64,000 nt of DNA from Zeimonas arvi (lineage in GTDB: Bacteria; Pseudomonadota; Gammaproteobacteria; Burkholderiales; Burkholderiaceae_E), in contig NZ_VDUY01000004.1 in the NCBI RefSeq assembly GCF_008039575.1, forward strand, positions 186,001 through 250,000, in the 5' to 3' direction. The notes below the pieces were generated by a model that saw only the letters and a list, made by a program, of their open reading frames with translations, was not told the DNA's origin and ran no database searches. Both the position numbers and the translations under genes were made by a program. Shown piece after piece: positions 35,418 through 44,426 of the stretch (positions within the stretch are counted from its first letter, which is position 1; each line of letters starts with the position of its first letter).

Positions 35418-36290
35418 ATGAAGCTGCGATTCACCAAGATGCACGGTGCCGGCAACGACTTCGTCGTGATCGACGGCGTTCGCCAGCGCATCGACTTCAC
35501 GCCCGGGCAATGGCGCCGGATCGCCGACCGCCACTTCGGCATCGGGGCCGACCAGGTCCTGCTGGTCGAGCCGGCACCTGCCGGTTCGGACGTCGACTTC
35601 CGCTACCGGATCTTCAATGCCGACGGCGGCGAGGTCGAGCAGTGCGGCAACGGCGCGCGCTGCTTCGTGCGCTTCGTGGTCGACCAGGGGCTGACGGCCA
35701 AGCGCGCGATCCGCGTGGCCACGATGTCCGGCGTGATCGAACCCAGGCTCGAGGCCGACGGCCGGATCACCGTCGACATGGGCCCGCCGGCCTTCGAGCC
35801 GGCCCGCATCCCCTTCGATGCCGCGGGACTGGCGCCGCGCCCCCAGGGGCAGGACGACACCTGGCCCCTGGCGGTCGACGGCGCCACCCGCTGGATCTCG
35901 GTGGTCTCGATGGGCAATCCGCACGCGGTGCAGTTCGTCGACGACGTCGACACCGCGCCGGTCGCTTCCGAAGGGCCGCTGATCGAGCATTCGCCGCGCT
36001 TTCCGGCCCGGGTCAACGCCGGCTTCGCGCAGCCGGTTCCGGGCGGGATCCGCCTGCGGGTCTGGGAGCGGGGCGCCGGCGAGACGCTGGCCTGCGGCAC
36101 CGGCGCCTGCGCCGCGGCAGTGGCCGCGATCCGGCGCGGGCTGGCTATCTCGCCGGTGCAGGTGCATACCCGCGGCGGACTGCTGAGCATCGCCTGGGAC
36201 GGTGGCAGCGTGTTCATGACCGGCCCGGCCGCCACCGTTTTCGAGGGCGAGATCGATCTCGCCGCACTCCCTTCACCGGATTCCGAATGA
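35418..36290 (+). CDS. dapF: diaminopimelate epimerase
   Basis: 290 residues. The two catalytic cysteines are in QCGNGARC and [12 protein letters not shown], and [12 protein letters not shown] and GNPHAVQFV are in their usual places. It converts LL- to meso-diaminopimelate for lysine and peptidoglycan. Its TGA overlaps the start of the DUF484 gene (ATGA). No Shine-Dalgarno sequence precedes the ATG, consistent with a leaderless mRNA. Confidence 0.96.
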   Translation: MKLRFTKMHGAGNDFVVIDGVRQRIDFTPGQWRRIADRHFGIGADQVLLVEPAPAGSDVDFRYRIFNADGGEVEQCGNGARCFVRFVVDQGLTAKRAIRVATMSGVIEPRLEADGRITVDMGPPAFEPARIPFDAAGLAPRPQGQDDTWPLAVDGATRWISVVSMGNPHAVQFVDDVDTAPVASEGPLIEHSPRFPARVNAGFAQPVPGGIRLRVWERGAGETLACGTGACAAAVAAIRRGLAISPVQVHTRGGLLSIAWDGGSVFMTGPAATVFEGEIDLAALPSPDSE

Positions 36291-36961
36291 GCGACACCGC
36301 AATCGACACCGACGCCGTCGCGCGCTACCTGCGCGATCACCCCGAGTTCTTCGACCAGCACGCCGACCTGCTCGGCACGATCACCCTGCCGCACCCGCAC
36401 GGCGGCCGTGCGATCTCGCTGCAGGAGCGGCAGGTCGAGGTGCTGCGCGAGCGGCACCGCACGCTCGAGCTCAAGCTCGCCGAGCTGATCCGGATCGGCG
36501 AGGAGAACGACGCGATCGGCAGCAAGCTGCAGAAGTGGACCCGGCAGCTGCTGCTGGCCGGCGACGCTGGCCGCTTGCCCGACATCGTGGTCGACGGGCT
36601 CGGCACGATCTTCTCGGTGCCGCAGGTCGCGATGCGCCTGTGGGGCCTGCGCGACGAGTGGGCGAATCTCGAGTGCGCCCAGCCGGTGCCGGTCGACGTG
36701 ATCACGCTGGCCAACAGCATGCCCCAGCCCTTCTGCGGGCCGAACTCCGATTTCCAGGCCGCCACCTGGCTGCCCGAGGGCGGGCGCGACACCCGGTCGA
36801 TCGCGCTGCTGCCGCTGCGCAAGGGCGTCGATCCCAAGGCCTTCGGCCTGCTGGTGCTGGGCTCGGCCGACGCCGACCGCTTCCGCAGCGGCATGGGCAC
36901 CGCGTATCTCGAGCGCATCGCCGAGATGGCGAGTGCGGCGCTGTCGCGGCTGGCCGACTGA
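36287..36961 (+). CDS. DUF484 (GAF-like) protein
   Basis: 224 residues. It begins with [46 protein letters not shown], the typical DUF484 N terminus followed by a coiled coil, then a GAF-like domain ([25 protein letters not shown]). In most proteobacteria it lies between dapF and xerC, as here. Its function is unknown. Confidence 0.88.
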   Translation: MSDTAIDTDAVARYLRDHPEFFDQHADLLGTITLPHPHGGRAISLQERQVEVLRERHRTLELKLAELIRIGEENDAIGSKLQKWTRQLLLAGDAGRLPDIVVDGLGTIFSVPQVAMRLWGLRDEWANLECAQPVPVDVITLANSMPQPFCGPNSDFQAATWLPEGGRDTRSIALLPLRKGVDPKAFGLLVLGSADADRFRSGMGTAYLERIAEMASAALSRLAD

Positions 36962-37002
36962 TCGGATCGCAGACGGGATCGGGCGATCGGCGCAGGTGGA
37001 CC

Positions 37003-38046
37003 ATGAGCCAGGTCGACCGCTACCTCCTGCGCCTCGCCGCCGAGCGTGGCTGCTCGCCGCGCACGATCGCCGGCTACCGGGCCGACCTGGCCATCCTGGC
37101 CCGGCTGGCCGAAAAAGGGCCGAGCGCCGCCGTCGCGACTGCCGCGGCTGCCGCGCCCGAGGCGGCCCGCCCGCCCCCTGCGGAGCCGCGCTGGACCTCG
37201 GTCGGCGAGCATGCGCTGCGCCGCTGGATCGCCGCGGAGTCGCGCGCGGGACGCGCGCCCAGGTCGATCGCGCGCCGGCTGTCGGCGTGGCGTGGTTTCT
37301 ATGACTGGCTGTCCGCCGAGGGGCTGGCGGCCGCGAACCCGGCGCGCGGGGTGCGGGCGCCGCGCGCCTCGAAGCGCCTGCCCAAGGCGCTGTCGCCCGA
37401 CCAGGCGGCCAGCCTGATGCAGGCCGCGCCGTCCGACGACTTCGAGTCGCTGCGCGACGCGGCCATGCTCGAGCTTCTCTATTCCTCGGGCTTGCGCCTG
37501 TCCGAGCTGACTTCGCTCGATGTGCGCTACTTCGAAGGCCGCGAATCGGACGACCGCGGCGCCGTCGCCGGGGCGCCGGCGCCGAACGCCCCGGCAGCGC
37601 CCTCGGCCAGCTGGTACGCGGCCAGCGAGTCCGAAGTCACCGTCACCGGCAAGGGCGGGCGGCGGCGCACGGTGCCCGTCGGCGCCCTGGCCCGCGAGGC
37701 GCTGGGCCGCTGGATCGCGGCCCGCGCCGACTGGCTGGCCGCGCATCCGGCCGCCGACCCGCGGCCACTGTTCCTGTCGGCCCAGGGGCGCCGGCTGGCC
37801 AATCGCACGGTGCAGGCGCGGCTGCGCCGGCTGGCGATCGAGCGGGGCATCCCCGCCAAGGTGCACCCGCACGTGCTCAGGCATTCGTTCGCCAGCCACC
37901 TGCTGCAGTCCAGCGGCGACCTGCGTGCGGTCCAGGAACTGCTCGGCCACGCGAGCATCGCGACCACGCAGATCTACACCTCGCTGGATTTCCAGCGGCT
38001 TGCCGCGGTCTACGACGCTGCGCACCCCAGGGCCCGAAAACGCTGA
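37003..38046 (+). CDS. xerC: tyrosine recombinase XerC
   Basis: 347 residues. The catalytic set is complete: Arg in SSGLRLSELTSL, Lys in GKGGRRRTVPV, HVLRHSFASHLL, LLGHASIATTQIY with the nucleophile Tyr. With XerD it resolves chromosome dimers at dif. It is about 45 residues longer than the common form because of two Ala/Pro-rich insertions: one in the N-terminal core-binding domain (about residues 38-62) and one after LDVRYFEGRESDD in the catalytic domain (about 180-205). The neighbours dapF and DUF484 support the XerC rather than XerD assignment. Confidence 0.92.
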   Translation: MSQVDRYLLRLAAERGCSPRTIAGYRADLAILARLAEKGPSAAVATAAAAAPEAARPPPAEPRWTSVGEHALRRWIAAESRAGRAPRSIARRLSAWRGFYDWLSAEGLAAANPARGVRAPRASKRLPKALSPDQAASLMQAAPSDDFESLRDAAMLELLYSSGLRLSELTSLDVRYFEGRESDDRGAVAGAPAPNAPAAPSASWYAASESEVTVTGKGGRRRTVPVGALAREALGRWIAARADWLAAHPAADPRPLFLSAQGRRLANRTVQARLRRLAIERGIPAKVHPHVLRHSFASHLLQSSGDLRAVQELLGHASIATTQIYTSLDFQRLAAVYDAAHPRARKR

Positions 38047-38086
38047 TCCTTGCCGGCAGCTGTAAACTTCGCCAGGGCGTTCGGAC

Positions 38087-38094
38087 AAATGCAA
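38087..38094 (+). promoter_or_regulatory. AAATGCAA motif before the Zur-like regulator gene
   Basis: This AT-rich 8-mer, 33 bases before the regulator start, also occurs before the ZnuD-like receptor (42267-42274). In both places it is followed by a short ATG-containing stretch. A shared operator is possible. Confidence 0.3.
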
Positions 38095-38126
38095 TCGAAT
38101 GTCAGAAACCTGGAGGCCAGCAGTCG

Positions 38127-38654
38127 ATGAGCCAGGCAAGTCAGCGGAAGTCGATCGAGCAGCTCGTGGCGGGCGACCCGCCGGCCGCGGTCGATTCGCC
38201 GGCGGATTCGCTGGCCGCGGTCGGCCAGGCACAGGCGCGGGCCCGCGCGATGATCCGCGGGGTCGGCGCTCGGCTGACCGGTCCCCGCCTGCGCGTGCTC
38301 AGCGAACTGCTGCGCGCGGACCAGGCGCTCACCCACCTGGACCTGCAGCGGCGGGTCGAGGACGGCGCAGAGGCCATCGACCGGGTGACGCTGTACCGGG
38401 TGCTCGACTGGCTGGCCGACAATGGGCTGGCGCACCGGGTCGCAGGGCCTGACAGGGTCTTCAGGTTTTCGGCGCGATCGACCGAAACGCCGCACGGGCA
38501 CTTTCGTTGCGTGCAGTGCGGCCGCATGTATTGTCTCGGCGCCTCGGCCGATCTCGCGCGCAGCGTGCTGGCCACGCTGCCCGACGGGTTCACCGAGCAG
38601 CGGGTGGAAGTGACGGTTTCCGGGCTGTGCGCCGACTGCGCGCCAGCCCATTGA
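38127..38654 (+). CDS. Fur-family regulator, probably Zur
   Basis: 175 residues with a 35-residue N-terminal extension, then the winged helix (RLTGPRLRVLSELLRADQALTHLDLQRRV and RVTLYRVLDWLADNGLAHRV) and the dimerisation domain with HGHFRCVQCGRMYC and a final CADC. The two Cys pairs form the structural zinc site. Its partners are a COG0523 metallochaperone-type GTPase and a ZnuD-like receptor, so zinc is a better guess than iron. RBS CTGGAGG is nine bases before the ATG. Confidence 0.85.
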   Translation: MSQASQRKSIEQLVAGDPPAAVDSPADSLAAVGQAQARARAMIRGVGARLTGPRLRVLSELLRADQALTHLDLQRRVEDGAEAIDRVTLYRVLDWLADNGLAHRVAGPDRVFRFSARSTETPHGHFRCVQCGRMYCLGASADLARSVLATLPDGFTEQRVEVTVSGLCADCAPAH

Positions 38655-38673
38655 CAGAACGGAGCAGGACGGA

Positions 38674-39651
38674 ATGGCGGGCAATCAGGTTCCGGTGACC
38701 ATCCTCACCGGGTTTCTGGGCAGCGGCAAGACCACGCTGCTGAACCGGATCCTCAAGGAAGACCACGGCCACCGCATCGCGGTGATCGAGAACGAGTTCG
38801 GCGAAGAGGGCGTCGACAACGACCTCCTGCTTCAGGAGCGCGACGAGCAGATCGTCGAGATGAACAACGGCTGCATCTGCTGCACCGTGCGCGGCGACCT
38901 GATCCGGATCCTGGGCGACCTCGCCGAGCGCCGCGAGGCGGGCGAAATCGCCTTCGACCGGGTCATCATCGAGACCACCGGCATGGCCGATCCGGGCCCG
39001 GTGGCGCAGACCTTCTTCATCGACGACGAGATCGCCGATCGCTACCTGCTCGACGCGGTGATCACCGTGGTCGACGCGGTGCACGGCGACAAGCAGCTCG
39101 ACGAGCACACCGAGGCCCAGGAGCAGGTCGGTTTCGCCGACCGGATCCTGATGTCCAAGGTCGACCTGGCCGACCCGGCCGCGCAGGAGCGCCTGCGCGA
39201 GCGGCTGATGCGAATCAACCCGCGCGCGCCGATCAAGCCCGTGAATTTTGGCAATGCGCCGATCGCCGAGATCCTGGACATTCGGGGCTTCAACCTGAAC
39301 GCGATCCTCGAGATCGATCCGGAGTTCCTGACCAGCGACGAGCACGAGCACAACGACGCGATCCAGTCCTTCGTCTTCCGATCGAAGAAGCCCTTCGACC
39401 CGGCGAAGCTCGAGGATTTCCTGTCGGGTGTGATCCAGGTTTACGGCCCGGACCTCTTGCGGTATAAAGGCGTGCTTTTCATGAAGGGGTCCGACCGCCA
39501 GACCGTCTTCCAGGGCGTCCACATGATGATGGGCGCGGACACCGGGCGCCGCTGGCAGCCTGGAGAAAAACCGTCGAGCAAGATGGTTTTCATCGGACGG
39601 AACCTCCCCCGCGACATGATCGTCAAGGGCCTGGAGCAGTGCCTGGCCTGA
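38674..39651 (+). CDS. COG0523/CobW-family GTPase, probable zinc chaperone
   Basis: 325 residues. Walker A GFLGSGKTT at 13-21, the metal-binding CxCC as GCICC, ETTGMADPGPV and the SKVDL guanine-specificity loop are in order; the CobW C-terminal domain follows. This class hands zinc to client enzymes when the metal is scarce. It lies 19 bp after the Zur-like gene, so one operon is likely. There is no long His-rich tail; only the short DEHEH segment near 227-231 is seen. Confidence 0.9.
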   Translation: MAGNQVPVTILTGFLGSGKTTLLNRILKEDHGHRIAVIENEFGEEGVDNDLLLQERDEQIVEMNNGCICCTVRGDLIRILGDLAERREAGEIAFDRVIIETTGMADPGPVAQTFFIDDEIADRYLLDAVITVVDAVHGDKQLDEHTEAQEQVGFADRILMSKVDLADPAAQERLRERLMRINPRAPIKPVNFGNAPIAEILDIRGFNLNAILEIDPEFLTSDEHEHNDAIQSFVFRSKKPFDPAKLEDFLSGVIQVYGPDLLRYKGVLFMKGSDRQTVFQGVHMMMGADTGRRWQPGEKPSSKMVFIGRNLPRDMIVKGLEQCLA

Positions 39652-39719
39652 GCGGCCGGCGTTTCGACGCCCCGCCCGGCGCCACCGTTTCACCAAGCAG
39701 CAAGTCACCGGTACGACAG

Positions 39720-40148
39720 ATGGCCGCAACGAAAGAACTGAAGATCCCGACCGAGGAGCAACTGCTCAAGATGCCCGAGTCGGACTACATGAACGAGGCC
39801 CAGCTGGCCTTCTTCCGCGCGCGCCTGCAGCAGATGGAGAAGGAGATTCTCGTCAATGCCGGCGAGACCACCGAGCACCTGCGCGAGACGGTCATCGTGC
39901 CCGATCCGGCCGACCGGGCCACGATCGAGGAAGAGCACGCGCTCGAGCTGCGCACCCGCGATCGCGAGCGCAAGCTGCTGAAGAAGATCCAGCAGGCGCT
40001 GGCCAGCATCGATTCGGGCGAGTACGGCTACTGCGAGGAGACCGGCGAGCCGATCGGCATTCCGCGCCTGTTGGCCCGGCCCACCGCCACGCTCTCGCTC
40101 GAGGCGCAGCAGCGTCGCGAGCTGCGCCAGAAGCTGTACGGCGACTGA
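39720..40148 (+). CDS. dksA: DksA transcription factor lacking the zinc-finger cysteines
   Basis: 142 residues. The coiled coil with the Asp pair region (VIVPDPADRATIEEE) and the C-terminal globular part are DksA-like: GEYGYCEETGEPIGIPRLLARPTATLSLEAQQRRE. In Escherichia coli the four Cys of the zinc finger are at C-x2-C and C-x2-C; here only the first remains, the others being Thr, Ser and Ala. It should therefore work without zinc, helping ppGpp act on RNA polymerase. ATG at 39720 is the only sensible start. Confidence 0.92.
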   Translation: MAATKELKIPTEEQLLKMPESDYMNEAQLAFFRARLQQMEKEILVNAGETTEHLRETVIVPDPADRATIEEEHALELRTRDRERKLLKKIQQALASIDSGEYGYCEETGEPIGIPRLLARPTATLSLEAQQRRELRQKLYGD

Positions 40149-40174
40149 GAGCGCGCCTCGGCCGGAGCCGCGCG

Positions 40175-42253
40175 TCAGAACCGCGCGCGAACGCCGGCGA
40201 CCAGGCTGCGCCCCGGCATCGGCACCGAGTCCTTCACGAACGAGGTGTGCAGCCTGATCGGCGCATCCAGCAGGTTGCGCCCCTGCAGGAACAGCGTGGC
40301 CTCGGCGCCCGACGGCAGCCGGATGCGCCGGGCGATCTCGGCATCCAGGCGCTGGTAGCCGTCGGTGGGCGTCTCGAGGGCGGCGATCCGTTCCTGCCGG
40401 CGCACCGATAGCCAGTTCACGAACCCCGACCAGTCGCCTTGCGCCCACTCGGCGCCAAGGCCGACTCGCGCCGGGGCCATCCGCGGCAGGTTCCCGCCGT
40501 CTTCGATGCGTCCGCGGGCGACGTCCGCGAAGGCGCGCCACTGCAGCGCCGATCCTTCCGGCTTCAGGACGACCTCGGCCTCGACACCGTGGAATCGGGC
40601 TTTCGCCCGGTCGTATTCGATCCTGAGCAGCTCGCCGGCTCCCGGCGACAGGGCTGCGTTGGCGATCGCGCCGGTTTCGTCGACCCGGTCTGCGAGGCCG
40701 TCGCCGTTCAAGTCGGAGGCACGCCCGTACAGATAGTCGCCGAATCGATTGGCGTAGACGCCCGCCTTCCAGCGCAGGATCCCTTCCGTCTTGCGCAGGG
40801 ACAGGTCGAGATTCGTCGAGCGCTCGTGCGGAAGGCCCGGGTTTCCGATCTCGAAGGTGCCGGTCGCGGCGTGGGGGCCGTTGGCGTAGAGCTCGTCGGC
40901 GACCGGCGCCCGGGCGGCGAGGCCGAGCACGATCGACGCTTCGTAACCGGTTCTCAGGGGGAGCGTCGCGGCGACCGAGAGCGAGTTCATCGAGAAGTCG
41001 CGTCCCGGGCTGCCCCAGTCGCCGTCGGGCCGCAGTCGCGTCGATTCGTGCCGGGCGCCGAGTTCGAGCCGGACCTTGCCGATCCTTCGCTCGGCCACCC
41101 AGAACAGCGCCCGCATCGTGTCGTCGTTGTCGGGCAGATAGGCCTCCTCGCCGCTCACCCGCAGCGAGCGCTCGCGCCACTGCAGGCCGAAAGCGCCCCG
41201 CAGTCCGGCAACTGGCGCGTGCAGCAGCTCGATGCGCGCCTCGCGTCCGCGACTGCGAAAGCTGGTTCCGACCTCGCCGCCGGGCGCCTCGACCTCGTCG
41301 TGGCGATAGCGGCTGTCGGCGTACTTCAGGCGCAGCATCTCGAGGCCGGGGATCGGCGTGTCGAACTCGCCGAGCAACTCCGAGCGCTCGCGCGACATCC
41401 GGATGAAGACGTCTTCCTCGGCAGGAATCCCGTAGCGGGAGTCGTAACTCGAATGCGACATGCCCAGCATGCCCCAGTCGGCCACGCGCGAAGCGCCCAC
41501 CGACGCACCTCGGGCCCGGGTGGCGCTGTTCGGCAGGCGTCCGGAGGCGCTGGTCGGGTCGCCGACGACCGCGACGCCGGGAAAGCGGTAGTCCTCGCTT
41601 CGGCGCGCGAAGCCGGACACCGTCCAGTTCCAGCCGTCCTTGCCTGCTCGAAGGGCCGCCGCGGCCTGTCGACCCGTCGCGCCGCTGTCGACCGAGGCCT
41701 GGGCTTCGCCCGAGAGGCCGTCCAGCCGGGAAACCGGGATCTCGTCGCCGACCAGATTGACGAGCCCCCCGATCGCCGAGCCGCCGTAGGGCAGCGTTGC
41801 CGGTCCGCGCAGGATCTCCACGCTGCGCAGGGTGAGCGGGTCGTCGGCGACCGCGTGATCGGGACTCGACGCCGAGACATCGAACAGATCGAGCCCGTTG
41901 CGGGCAATGCCCACGCGTGGGCCATCGAAGCCGCGGATGACCGGGCGCCCGGCCGAGAGCCCGAATCCGCTGTCGTGCACGCCGGGCTCGCCCGCGAGCG
42001 TGGCGCCCAAGCTTGGCGCCGTGCGCTGCTTCAGTCTGGCCCCGGTCAGGACGGATGCCGGTTGGGCCGTGTCGACCAAGGGGGTCTGAAGCGGCGACGC
42101 GGTGATGGTGACCTCGGGCAGGGTCTCCGCCGCGACCGTGGCGGACGTGCCCCCAGCCTCAGGTTGGGGCTGGGCATTCGGCGATGTCGGCGCGATCAGC
42201 AGGGCGACGAAGGGGAGGGCCCGAAGGCTCGCGCGGGAGTTCGATGCTTTCAT
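40175..42253 (-). CDS. TonB-dependent outer-membrane receptor, ZnuD-like
   Basis: 692 residues with a signal peptide ending SPNAQ. The plug has LPEVTITASPLQTPL, VIRGFDGPRVGI and VEILRGPATLPYGGSAIGGLVNLV; a 22-strand barrel follows and the protein ends in RARF with a final Phe. The DVSASSPDHAVADDPL segment is typical of the ZnuD zinc receptors. I do not see the His-rich loop of neisserial ZnuD. It is opposite to dksA and 26 bp from its end. Start ATG 42253 gives the signal peptide; an upstream Met at 42295 does not. Confidence 0.85.
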   Translation of the reverse strand: MKASNSRASLRALPFVALLIAPTSPNAQPQPEAGGTSATVAAETLPEVTITASPLQTPLVDTAQPASVLTGARLKQRTAPSLGATLAGEPGVHDSGFGLSAGRPVIRGFDGPRVGIARNGLDLFDVSASSPDHAVADDPLTLRSVEILRGPATLPYGGSAIGGLVNLVGDEIPVSRLDGLSGEAQASVDSGATGRQAAAALRAGKDGWNWTVSGFARRSEDYRFPGVAVVGDPTSASGRLPNSATRARGASVGASRVADWGMLGMSHSSYDSRYGIPAEEDVFIRMSRERSELLGEFDTPIPGLEMLRLKYADSRYRHDEVEAPGGEVGTSFRSRGREARIELLHAPVAGLRGAFGLQWRERSLRVSGEEAYLPDNDDTMRALFWVAERRIGKVRLELGARHESTRLRPDGDWGSPGRDFSMNSLSVAATLPLRTGYEASIVLGLAARAPVADELYANGPHAATGTFEIGNPGLPHERSTNLDLSLRKTEGILRWKAGVYANRFGDYLYGRASDLNGDGLADRVDETGAIANAALSPGAGELLRIEYDRAKARFHGVEAEVVLKPEGSALQWRAFADVARGRIEDGGNLPRMAPARVGLGAEWAQGDWSGFVNWLSVRRQERIAALETPTDGYQRLDAEIARRIRLPSGAEATLFLQGRNLLDAPIRLHTSFVKDSVPMPGRSLVAGVRARF

Positions 42254-42261
42254 GCCATGTT

Positions 42262-42275
42262 GTTGTAAATGCAAC
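42262..42275. promoter_or_regulatory. Palindrome GTTGTAAATGCAAC before the ZnuD-like receptor
   Basis: An imperfect inverted repeat (GTTG...CAAC with further matches inside) nine bases before the receptor ATG. It contains the AAATGCAA motif also seen before the Zur-like gene. It could be the operator for zinc control. Confidence 0.35.
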
Positions 42276-42367
42276 TTGGATGCGAAAGATATCACGACAC
42301 GCGACGACAGGCTGCGGCGCGCCGACCCGCGGTTCTCGGCGCAGGTTCCCCACTTAAGGGTGCGTGC

Positions 42368-42373
42368 TAGACT
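42368..42373 (+). promoter_or_regulatory. -10 box TAGACT for the STAS-like gene
   Basis: TAGACT lies 18 bases before the GTG start, giving a leader of about 12 bases. No Shine-Dalgarno sequence is seen. Confidence 0.35.
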
Positions 42374-42391
42374 GGTCCGTTCCGTGCCAAC

Positions 42392-43837
42392 GTGAGCAAC
42401 GACTCCTCAGGAAGCGTTCCCCAGCCCGTGGTGTTCTCGATCTTCAGCCGGAAAGGAAAGCACCCCTCGCGGCGCGACCGATCCGCCGGCTCGCAGGAGC
42501 AGCCGGCCGATCGCTCATTCGAGGGCGAGCGCCAGGCGGGCGAACGCCCGCCGGCGCCCGACACGCTTGCCGCGCGCCGCGAGGCCGCCCGGCTCACCGC
42601 CGAGAAGATCGACCGGATCGAATCCGAGATGATCGCCGACGGCGTCCGGCCGTCTGCGACATCGGCGCCGCCGCTGGCCGCCGAGACCATGCCGGTGCCG
42701 GTGGCCGTGGTGGCGCCGCCTTCGCGGCCGGTCACCGACCTGATGCAGGGCACGACTTCGGTGGCGCTGGGCGACCCGTCGAACGCCATGGCGATCGACA
42801 TCAACGCCTCGTCGCTGCCCGGCGCGCTCGAAGAAGCCGCAATCCTCTACGCCAACGGCCAGGCGGGCGCTGCGGCCTCAGCGCTCAAGCAGGCGCTTGC
42901 CGAATCCGAACTGGGCGGATACCAGCAGCTGGGCTGGCTGATGCTGCTCGACCTTTACCAGCTCACTGGCGACAAGGCCGCATTCGAGTCGCTTGCGCTC
43001 GACTACGCCGCGCGCTTCGAGTCCTCGCCGCCCGCCTGGGCCGAGGCGGCCGAGGCGGGCGGCGCCGATGCGCGCCAGGCCGTGGGCGCCGTGGTCGCGC
43101 TGCCGGCCCGGCTCGACGACTCGGTGGGCAACCGCATCGACCTGATCGAACGGGGCATGGAGCGGCGGCGCGAGACCATCGTCGACTGCGGGCCGCTGCA
43201 GCATGCCGACGCGGCCGGCGCGGCCCGGATGCTGGCGCTGTTCGCGCAGGCCGGCAAGGCCGCAGGGCGCCACGTGCTGGTGGTGCGCGGTGCGCAGAAG
43301 CTCTTCGACGCGGCTCGCGCGGCGATCGAGCCCGGTCGGCGGGACGACGGCGACGCCTGCTGGATGCTCGCGCTGTTCGCCCTGCGACTGCTTGGCCAGG
43401 AACAGGCCTTCGAGGACCTCGGCATCGAGTATTGCGTGACCTACGAGGTCTCGCCGCCGTCCTGGGAGCCCTTGCCGGCGGCGATCCGCGCAGCCGAGGG
43501 CGGCGGGCCGGGCGCCGGCGGGGCGAAGACCCGCGCGAGCGCCTCGCCGCCGGTCGAGCCGAACGCCTTCGTGCTCTCCGGCGAAGTCACCGGCCGCGCG
43601 GCCGCGGAGCTCCGCGCCCTGAAGGCCTTCTCGGCCGGACGCTCCGACGTCGTCGTCGATTGCCGGAACCTGCGCCGCCTCGAGTTCCTGACGGTCGGCG
43701 AACTGCTGAACGAGGTGGTGAATCTGCGCTCGGCCGGCAAGCAGGTACTGTTCGCCGAGCCCAACCGGCTGGTGCTGGCGCTGATGCTGGTGATGGGCCT
43801 GCAGGAACTCGCCGAGATCCGCAAGCGTAAAATCTGA
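42392..43837 (+). CDS. STAS-like domain protein of unknown function
   Basis: 481 residues starting at GTG. A polar, disordered N terminus (about 1-130) is followed by a TPR-like helical part (LPGALEEAAILYANGQAGAAASALKQAL) and two segments that look like STAS folds: RRETIVDCGPLQHADAAGAARMLALFAQAG and DVVVDCRNLRRLEFLTVGELLNEVVNL. The Ser/Thr phosphorylation position usual in anti-anti-sigma factors is not evident (LEFLTVGE). The gene lies just before hslVU in related genomes too, but its role is unknown. Confidence 0.75.
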   Translation: MSNDSSGSVPQPVVFSIFSRKGKHPSRRDRSAGSQEQPADRSFEGERQAGERPPAPDTLAARREAARLTAEKIDRIESEMIADGVRPSATSAPPLAAETMPVPVAVVAPPSRPVTDLMQGTTSVALGDPSNAMAIDINASSLPGALEEAAILYANGQAGAAASALKQALAESELGGYQQLGWLMLLDLYQLTGDKAAFESLALDYAARFESSPPAWAEAAEAGGADARQAVGAVVALPARLDDSVGNRIDLIERGMERRRETIVDCGPLQHADAAGAARMLALFAQAGKAAGRHVLVVRGAQKLFDAARAAIEPGRRDDGDACWMLALFALRLLGQEQAFEDLGIEYCVTYEVSPPSWEPLPAAIRAAEGGGPGAGGAKTRASASPPVEPNAFVLSGEVTGRAAAELRALKAFSAGRSDVVVDCRNLRRLEFLTVGELLNEVVNLRSAGKQVLFAEPNRLVLALMLVMGLQELAEIRKRKI

Positions 43838-43848
43838 GGCCCCCTCAG
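43834..43848 (+). terminator. Short hairpin after the STAS-like gene
   Basis: CTGAGG-CCC-CCTCAG, overlapping the stop codon region and 41 bases before hslV. It lacks a T-run and may only attenuate. Confidence 0.25.
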
Positions 43849-43889
43849 GGCACTCTTGAGCCGGCCCGATCCGGCCCCATATCCGCACG

Positions 43890-44426
43890 ATGGAACAATT
43901 TCACGGAACCACGATCGTGTCGGTCCGCCGCGGCGACATGGTCGCGCTGGGCGGCGACGGACAGGTCACCCTGGGCTCGGTCGTCATCAAGGCGGGCGCG
44001 CGCAAGGTACGGCGCCTCCATCACGACCGCGTGCTGGCCGGCTTCGCCGGCGGAACCGCCGACGCCTTCACGCTGTTCGAGCGTTTCGAGGCCAAGCTGG
44101 ACAAGCACTCCGGCCACCTGGTACGCGCGGCGGTCGAGCTGGCCAAGGACTGGCGCACCGACCGGATGCTGCGTCGGCTCGAGGCGATGCTGGCGGTGGC
44201 CGACCGCGAGGCCTCGCTGGTGATCACCGGCAACGGCGACGTGCTCGAACCCGAGCACGGGCTGATCGCGATCGGCAGCGGCGGCTCCTACGCGCAGGCC
44301 GCGGCCCGCGCGCTGCTGGAGAACACCGAGCTCGACGCGGAGACCATCGTTCGAAAGTCGCTGTCGATCGCCGGCGACATCTGCATCTACACCAACCACC
44401 AGCACACGGTCGAGACGCTCCGATGA
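43890..44426 (+). CDS. hslV: HslV peptidase subunit of HslUV protease
   Basis: 178 residues. The mature enzyme would begin at the Thr pair in [11 protein letters not shown] after removal of the short propeptide; GGDGQVTLG, and the C-terminal [11 protein letters not shown] are typical. HslV is a double-hexamer threonine protease fed by HslU. Its TGA overlaps the hslU ATG by 4 bp. Confidence 0.96.
   Translation: MEQFHGTTIVSVRRGDMVALGGDGQVTLGSVVIKAGARKVRRLHHDRVLAGFAGGTADAFTLFERFEAKLDKHSGHLVRAAVELAKDWRTDRMLRRLEAMLAVADREASLVITGNGDVLEPEHGLIAIGSGGSYAQAAARALLENTELDAETIVRKSLSIAGDICIYTNHQHTVETLR

Noticed and set aside
38041-38068. TTGCCG and TAAACT as a complete promoter for the Zur-like gene
   Set aside because: The two hexamers are only seven bases apart, so they cannot be the -35 and -10 of one promoter.
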